Shown here piece after piece: positions 59,881 to 64,000 of a stretch of DNA of 64,000 nt; position 1 is the stretch's first letter; each line of letters begins with the position of its first letter. The notes under the pieces were generated by a model. It had not been told where the DNA came from. It ran no database searches and was given only the letters and a program-made list of their open reading frames with translations. Source of the stretch: Chryseolinea soli (lineage in GTDB: Bacteria; Bacteroidota; Bacteroidia; Cytophagales; Cyclobacteriaceae); assembly GCF_003589925.1 (NCBI RefSeq), contig NZ_CP032382.1:310001-374000 (forward strand). Direction: 5' to 3'. The position numbers and the translations under genes were made by a program.

Positions 59881-60666
59881 CTATATGATCACCTGGATGC
59901 TTTCGCGGATCTTCTTCTTCACATCGGTCGGTGTGTTCTCGTTGCGAAGGATCTTCTCCAATTCTTTCACCGATGACTTCGCCTGCAATTCGACCATCAA
60001 CTCTGCCAGCGAGATCTGCACGAGGGGCGAGTCCTGTTTGCTGATGGAGCGGATCAGTTCTTCGCGCACCTTGCTGTCTTTGCTGTAGGCCTTCAAGACA
60101 TCGAGGGCGGCGAGGCGCACGTTCACGTTGTCGTCGTGGTTGAGCGTTTGCAACAAGGCGCTGGTCACTTTCTGACTGGCTTGTCCCATGTCTTCGCTCA
60201 GGCTCACGGCCTTGAGACGATCGGTGGCCGATTCTTTTTCCAGAAGCGACAACATCATCATCTCTTTGAGGTCACTTACTTCTTGTGTCAGTACTCCAAT
60301 CTGTTGGTCCTTTTGTGGTTGAGGAGCTCGCAGGAAAAATCCGGCGGCCAATCCCAACAACAAGGTCACCGATGCAAAGGCAAGGCGTGGTGCAAACTCC
60401 GGCCAGGCAAAGAAAGCCTTCCACGAAAAGCCGCTACTCTTTCTTTTTTCTTCCGCCAGCATGTGATAGAAGGCGTCGTCCAACTTCAGGGAAGGCTGGG
60501 GAAGGTCCATACGCACCAGCTGATCTTCCATTTCCTGCAACCCGTGCAACTCGGCAATGTCGACGAGTCCTTCCTCGATGAGCTTTTCGATGAGCTTCAT
60601 CTCGGCGGGGTCGGCCTGTTGGGCGTTGTATTTTTCGATCAGTTCTTGTATTCTTTCCGTACTCAT
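59881..60666 (-). CDS. Membrane protein with HEAT-like repeats, putative anti-sigma factor
   Basis: 261-residue protein with a cytoplasmic N-terminal helical region (1-90), one membrane helix (about 92-112, RLAFASVTLLLGLAAGFFL), then an extracytoplasmic coil and HEAT-like repeats (VNVRLAALDVLKAYSKDSKVREELIRSI, SPLVQISLAELMVELQ). Following an ECF sigma gene with overlapping start and stop, the N-terminal part is likely to bind that sigma. No zinc ZAS motif HxxxCxxC is present. The ATG at 60666 or a GTG at 60672 could be used; the GTG overlaps the sigma stop as GTGA. Confidence 0.75.
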   Translation of the reverse strand: MSTERIQELIEKYNAQQADPAEMKLIEKLIEEGLVDIAELHGLQEMEDQLVRMDLPQPSLKLDDAFYHMLAEEKRKSSGFSWKAFFAWPEFAPRLAFASVTLLLGLAAGFFLRAPQPQKDQQIGVLTQEVSDLKEMMMLSLLEKESATDRLKAVSLSEDMGQASQKVTSALLQTLNHDDNVNVRLAALDVLKAYSKDSKVREELIRSISKQDSPLVQISLAELMVELQAKSSVKELEKILRNENTPTDVKKKIRESIQVII

Positions 60667-60668
60667 AA

Positions 60669-61244
60669 TCACATGTGTTTTTCCAGTTCTTTATAAACCG
60701 CCTTCAGATCCTGCAGGGCCCTGAAGACCTTTACTTTGACGGCGCCCTCGGAACATCCCAGGATCTCGCCGATCTCTTTGTACTTCTTGTCCTGAAACTT
60801 GCTGAGCAGCAAGATCTCCCGTTTGTCGTCCGGCAATCTGTCCATGGCCATGGAGAGAAGTTGCAATTCTTCATCTTTCTGATACTCGGTCGACCGGTTC
60901 TCGTCGCTGCCCAGCCGTTCCTGCCAGTGTTCCAGGGAATCCTTTGCCTTCAGTTTGTTCTTGCGGAAGTGGTCGTGGTTCACATTGCGCGCGATGTGAT
61001 ACATCCATGTTCTGAAGTCGCCCTCGCCGCGAAAGAGGTAACGATACTTCAGGATCCGCAGGAAGACGTTCTGCACGAGGTCCTCGCTGAGGTCCGCATC
61101 TTTGTTCATGCCATAGAAAAAACCGTATAAAGGCTTCTTATAGCGCTCAAAAAGCAGTCCCAGCTTGTCGAGGTCGTTGTCCTTGACCTTGAGCATCAAG
61201 GCGTTGTCGGTCAGTGCTTCCAATTCCGGAGGTAAAGTTTTCAA
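60669..61244 (-). CDS. ECF-type RNA polymerase sigma factor
   Basis: Sigma-70 family factor with region 2 (LGLLFERYKKPLYGFFYGMNKDADLSEDLVQNVFLRI, plus FRTWMYHIARN of region 2.4) and region 4 (LPDDKREILLLSKFQDKKYKEIGEILGCSEGAVKVKVFRAL). I place the start at the TTG at 61244, giving 191 residues from MKTLPPELEALTD; a longer frame from ATG 61370 carries 42 non-conserved residues over repeat DNA. The first methionine inside the similarity, MLKVKDND, is another option. The promoters it recognises cannot be predicted. Confidence 0.9.
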   Translation of the reverse strand: MKTLPPELEALTDNALMLKVKDNDLDKLGLLFERYKKPLYGFFYGMNKDADLSEDLVQNVFLRILKYRYLFRGEGDFRTWMYHIARNVNHDHFRKNKLKAKDSLEHWQERLGSDENRSTEYQKDEELQLLSMAMDRLPDDKREILLLSKFQDKKYKEIGEILGCSEGAVKVKVFRALQDLKAVYKELEKHM

Positions 61245-61380
61245 GATGGGAAACTTCGGGTTTTCGAGATGGTTACAGGATAAAGGTAAGGTTTCCTGAA
61301 ATTCTGCGGACAGGGGGTGTTTTTGGTATTTCCCTGGCAGAAGAGCGAATAGGCAGGAGCCTTTTTTCACGGTCCCTACT

Positions 61381-61461
61381 TTTTGCTAAAGCTTCATCGG
61401 GCACCAGAAAGGCGCCCTCCTTCGCTGAAGCGTCTGCGGGCAGACGAAATTGACGCAAAGA
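61381..61461. repeat. Dispersed hairpin-family repeat near sigma gene
   Basis: TTTTGCTAAAGCTTCATCGGGC and CTCCTTCGCTGAAGCGTCTGCGGGCAGACG match the CTTCGCTAAAGC..GGCGGGC element at 45.7 kb; CAGACGAAATTGACGCAAAG resembles the right arm at 57.9 kb. Between 61245 and 61610, between the divergent sigma and kinase genes, there is otherwise only a small hairpin AACCTT/AAGGTT (61482-61500) and a TAAATTTC weak promoter-like site near 61577. Confidence 0.65.
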
Positions 61462-61610
61462 AATACCTGGAGACAGGGATTAACCTTTGAGTGTAAGGTT
61501 ATCGGCCAAAACCTGAAAACCCGTTCAAGCCAGATGGCCGGGCGCGAAACGGCACGGTTTTATAGCATGGGGTCTGTAAATTTCTTAACTTAATAAAAGG
61601 AGCCCATTGT

Positions 61611-63518
61611 ATGAAAACACCGCATCGTGTTGCCAACTATTTGGTAGTATCGATCCTACTCACCCTGCTGAGTGGTGCCATTAAATACTATAATGTCTCG
61701 GAGAAAAAAGAGACGACATACTTGCTGATGCACGAGCAAAACATCATCCGCGAATCTTATTCCCTGCTCACCAGCATGCTCGATGCCGAAACCGGGCAGC
61801 GCGGCTTTATCCTCACCAACGATTCGGCCTATTTGCATCCGTATCAAAACTCCATCGCCGTCGTCGATCAAAAGCTAAAGGCGCTCACGTTGCTGGCTTC
61901 CGACAATGCATCTCAACGCGCACTGGTGAATGATAAAATCGCCCCCGTCGTCAACGAAAAGCTGGAGGAGCTGAAGCGATCGCTCGAGATCTATGCCCGC
62001 GAAGGGCAGGTCCCCGCGACTGTCTTTGTTAAGAAAGGCACGGGGCGTTTGAGCATGGAGCATTTGCGCAGCCTGCTGGAGGAATTCCGTCAGTATCATG
62101 AAGCCATGCTGCAAAAACGCGACGCAAGGTTGCGCACCATCTATGTCATTAATGATACGATCCACTACATAAGTTTCGCCCTGATCTGTCTCGTATCGGG
62201 CTATGCGTTGTATGTGCTGCTTCAACAAAGCAAACGAAACAACGAACTGGTGGCCAGCCTGCAAGACGTCAACCGGACCCTCGAACAAAAAGTACAGGAC
62301 CGCACGCTGGAGTTGGAACGAAAAACCCAACAGACCGAGAAACTGAACCAGGACCTGCAGGATAATTTTGAAGAGCTACAATCTTTTTACGACGTGCTCC
62401 AAACCAACAGCGCCAGCGCCGAAGAAGCGCTCCTGGAGATCCGCGACCTATACGACAACGCGCCGTGCGGCTATCACTCCGTCGCACCCGACACCACCAT
62501 CACGCGCATCAACTCCACCGAACTGCGCTGGCTAGGCTACACCCGCGAGGAAGTAGTGGGCAAGTTGAAGGTCAGGGACATCATTGGCGAGCAGAGCGTC
62601 GGCATCTTCGCGGAGAACTTTCCCCGGTTTGTGAAGGAGGGTCATCTAAACAACCTGGAGTTTGACATGAAACGCAAAGACGGCACGACCTTTCCCGCAT
62701 TGCTCAACTCCACGGCCATCTACAACACGCGGGGAGAATTCGTATCAAGCCGCAGCATCGTCGTCGATAACAGCGAGCGAAAAACGCTGGAGCAACAGCT
62801 GCGCGATGTCAATGCGCGGCTGCTTCGCCTCAACGAAGAAAAGAACCATTTCCTGGGCATCGCCACCCACGACCTGAAGAGTCCCCTCAACGGTGTGTTG
62901 GGATTGGTCAACCTGATGAAGCTTCAGCACTCGAACCTCACGCCCGACCAATTGCAATACCTCAACCTCATGGAGGGCTCGTGTGTGAACATGCATATGC
63001 TGATCCAAAATCTGTTGGATGTGAACCGTATCGAGCAGGGCAAAAACGGCATCAATAAAGAATATATCGCCATCAACAGTTTACTGAAAAAACAGTATCA
63101 CGTGTTCAAGCAAACGGCGGAGAAGAAAAATATTTCGCTGATCCTGGAAGACCACGTACCCGATTTCAATATCCACACCGACCCCGCGATGTTGAGCCGC
63201 ATCCTGGAGAACCTGATCTCGAACGCCATCAAATTTTCGCCCGCCCACAAAGAAGTCGCCATCAACGTGGTGCGCACGGAGACGCACATCCGCTTTGAAG
63301 TGCTGGACCAGGGTCCTGGCCTTTCGGCCGCCGACAAACAAAAGCTCTTTGGGAAATTTCAACGGCTCAGCGCCCGCCCCACCGGTGGCGAAACTTCATC
63401 CGGTTTGGGACTGTCGATTGTAAAAGAATTGGTGCTCGCGCTGAACGGCAGCATCGTGGTGGAAAGCGAGGAAAACGGCGGCGCCAAATTCATTGTCCAA
63501 CTCCCGCTCCAGGAATAG
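61611..63518 (+). CDS. CHASE3-PAS sensor histidine kinase
   Basis: 635-residue membrane kinase. The N-terminal helix (about 8-26) is followed by a CHASE3 sensor domain (about 35-175; signature LDAETGQRGFILTNDSAYL), a second membrane helix (about 185-205), a long coiled coil (about 210-275), a PAS domain (about 280-390), HisKA with phosphorylated His420 in FLGIATHDLKSPL, and HATPase_c with ENLISNAIKFSP, DQGPGLS and GLGLSIVKELV. No receiver domain or response regulator gene is adjacent, so the output partner is unknown. Confidence 0.94.
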   Translation: MKTPHRVANYLVVSILLTLLSGAIKYYNVSEKKETTYLLMHEQNIIRESYSLLTSMLDAETGQRGFILTNDSAYLHPYQNSIAVVDQKLKALTLLASDNASQRALVNDKIAPVVNEKLEELKRSLEIYAREGQVPATVFVKKGTGRLSMEHLRSLLEEFRQYHEAMLQKRDARLRTIYVINDTIHYISFALICLVSGYALYVLLQQSKRNNELVASLQDVNRTLEQKVQDRTLELERKTQQTEKLNQDLQDNFEELQSFYDVLQTNSASAEEALLEIRDLYDNAPCGYHSVAPDTTITRINSTELRWLGYTREEVVGKLKVRDIIGEQSVGIFAENFPRFVKEGHLNNLEFDMKRKDGTTFPALLNSTAIYNTRGEFVSSRSIVVDNSERKTLEQQLRDVNARLLRLNEEKNHFLGIATHDLKSPLNGVLGLVNLMKLQHSNLTPDQLQYLNLMEGSCVNMHMLIQNLLDVNRIEQGKNGINKEYIAINSLLKKQYHVFKQTAEKKNISLILEDHVPDFNIHTDPAMLSRILENLISNAIKFSPAHKEVAINVVRTETHIRFEVLDQGPGLSAADKQKLFGKFQRLSARPTGGETSSGLGLSIVKELVLALNGSIVVESEENGGAKFIVQLPLQE

Positions 63519-63570
63519 AAATCCGGCACTTGAATGTATATAGATGCCCTTTTGGGGCCTGAAAGGCCTC

Positions 63571-64000
63571 TCAGGAATGGCGCATCGACGCCAGCTTGTT
63601 CCGCTCGTCTTGCAATTCGCGCGAAAGTTTGGTTTGCTTGTCCATGGCGCGGTGCTTATACTCCTCAAATTCGTTGGTGAGGGCGCTCACGGCCAGGTTT
63701 CGCTCGCTCAGGGACTTGCTTTGCAGTTGCATACGGCCAAAAATAACGGCCACAAAGGCGATCAGGCCGCCCAACAGGCAGGTGATCACCGTCAGGAACA
63801 CGCCTTTTGTGAAATCGATGCCCAGCACGGTAATGTGGGTGCTGGCGTATAGAATATCGGCCATGGATTTTTCCTTGGCTTTCAGGGCGTCTTCCGTCTT
63901 GGCCAACTGGCCTTTCAGACCATTAATATTGGCCTGGGCACCCCGGATAGCGGCATTTTTGGCGCTCAGGGAGTCATTGATAATCTTCCATACTCCATCC
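63571..64000 (-). CDS. Coiled-coil membrane protein, 5' part outside the window
   Basis: Frame is open to the right edge; 143 C-terminal residues are visible. They start with a helical coil (SAKNAAIRGAQANINGLKGQ), continue with a hydrophobic segment of about 25 residues (FLTVITCLLGGLIAFVAVIFG) and end in a polar coiled coil (YKHRAMDKQTKLSRELQDERNKLASM). The start lies beyond base 64000. No family recognised; a membrane-anchored coiled-coil protein with cytoplasmic C-terminus is the safest description. Confidence 0.6.
   Translation of the reverse strand, partial: DGVWKIINDSLSAKNAAIRGAQANINGLKGQLAKTEDALKAKEKSMADILYASTHITVLGIDFTKGVFLTVITCLLGGLIAFVAVIFGRMQLQSKSLSERNLAVSALTNEFEEYKHRAMDKQTKLSRELQDERNKLASMRHS

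Noticed and set aside
61245..61370. Longer start of the ECF sigma factor at ATG 61370
   Set aside because: The added 42 residues have no sigma similarity and run into the upstream non-coding region next to repeat DNA; the TTG at 61244 or an internal ATG is more likely.

Overview
The window is a chromosomal segment of a Bacteroidota bacterium, most likely of the order Cytophagales. The signs are a type IX secretion gene (porQ), a second protein with the PorE domain order, GIN/DUF4097-type beta-strand repeat proteins, promoters of the Bacteroidota type (TTG or TTTG near -33, TAnnTTTG near -7) and few strong Shine-Dalgarno sites. No insertion sequence, prophage, CRISPR array, tRNA or rRNA gene was seen. 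Most content is core housekeeping.

Region 1 (1-14.3 kb, minus strand) is a nearly complete division and cell wall cluster: mraZ, rsmH, ftsL-like, ftsI with a PASTA domain, murE, mraY, murD, ftsW, murG, murC, ftsQ, ftsA. ftsZ would be expected just beyond the left edge. Genes overlap by 4 or 11 bases or lie a few bases apart. Upstream of mraZ are four tandem 10-bp boxes over the -33 element, a likely MraZ autoregulatory operator.

Region 2 (14.4-26.8 kb): a CoA-transferase/penicillin-acylase gene pair; a plus-strand run of a TlpA-like lipoprotein, mnmA and two tandem membrane J-domain paralogues, the second with HPN in place of HPD; a minus-strand group of a tiny lipoprotein, cmk and a DUF502 protein; a MATE exporter with an attenuator-like leader; and a GIN-domain lipoprotein.

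Region 3 (26.8-37.1 kb, all minus): succinate-semialdehyde-type dehydrogenase; the rplM-rpsI-rpsB-tsf operon; then a run of PhoB-like regulator, PhoR-like kinase, S9 peptidase and RluA-type pseudouridine synthase; then a COG4324-type aminopeptidase.

Region 4 (37.1-50.8 kb): recA, a propeller-amidohydrolase fusion, an FtsX-type permease, queA, ispD, a small DUF2795-like protein, ettA, a DUF486 membrane protein, a lipid A type acyltransferase, a SixA-like phosphatase and a DUF4421-like protein. Region 5 (50.8-64 kb): hslU, porQ, lon, a PorE-like OmpA-family protein, an ECF sigma/HEAT-repeat putative anti-sigma/two DUF4097 proteins operon, a CHASE3 histidine kinase and a partial coiled-coil membrane protein.

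Repeats: a dispersed family of GC-rich hairpin elements occupies four intergenic spaces (45.7, 47.7, 57.9 and 61.4 kb), one with an amplified arm. A separate nested repeat lies upstream of recA. The most interesting candidates for new biology are the HPN J-protein pair, the MATE leader, the sigma/HEAT/DUF4097 module and the hairpin repeat family.
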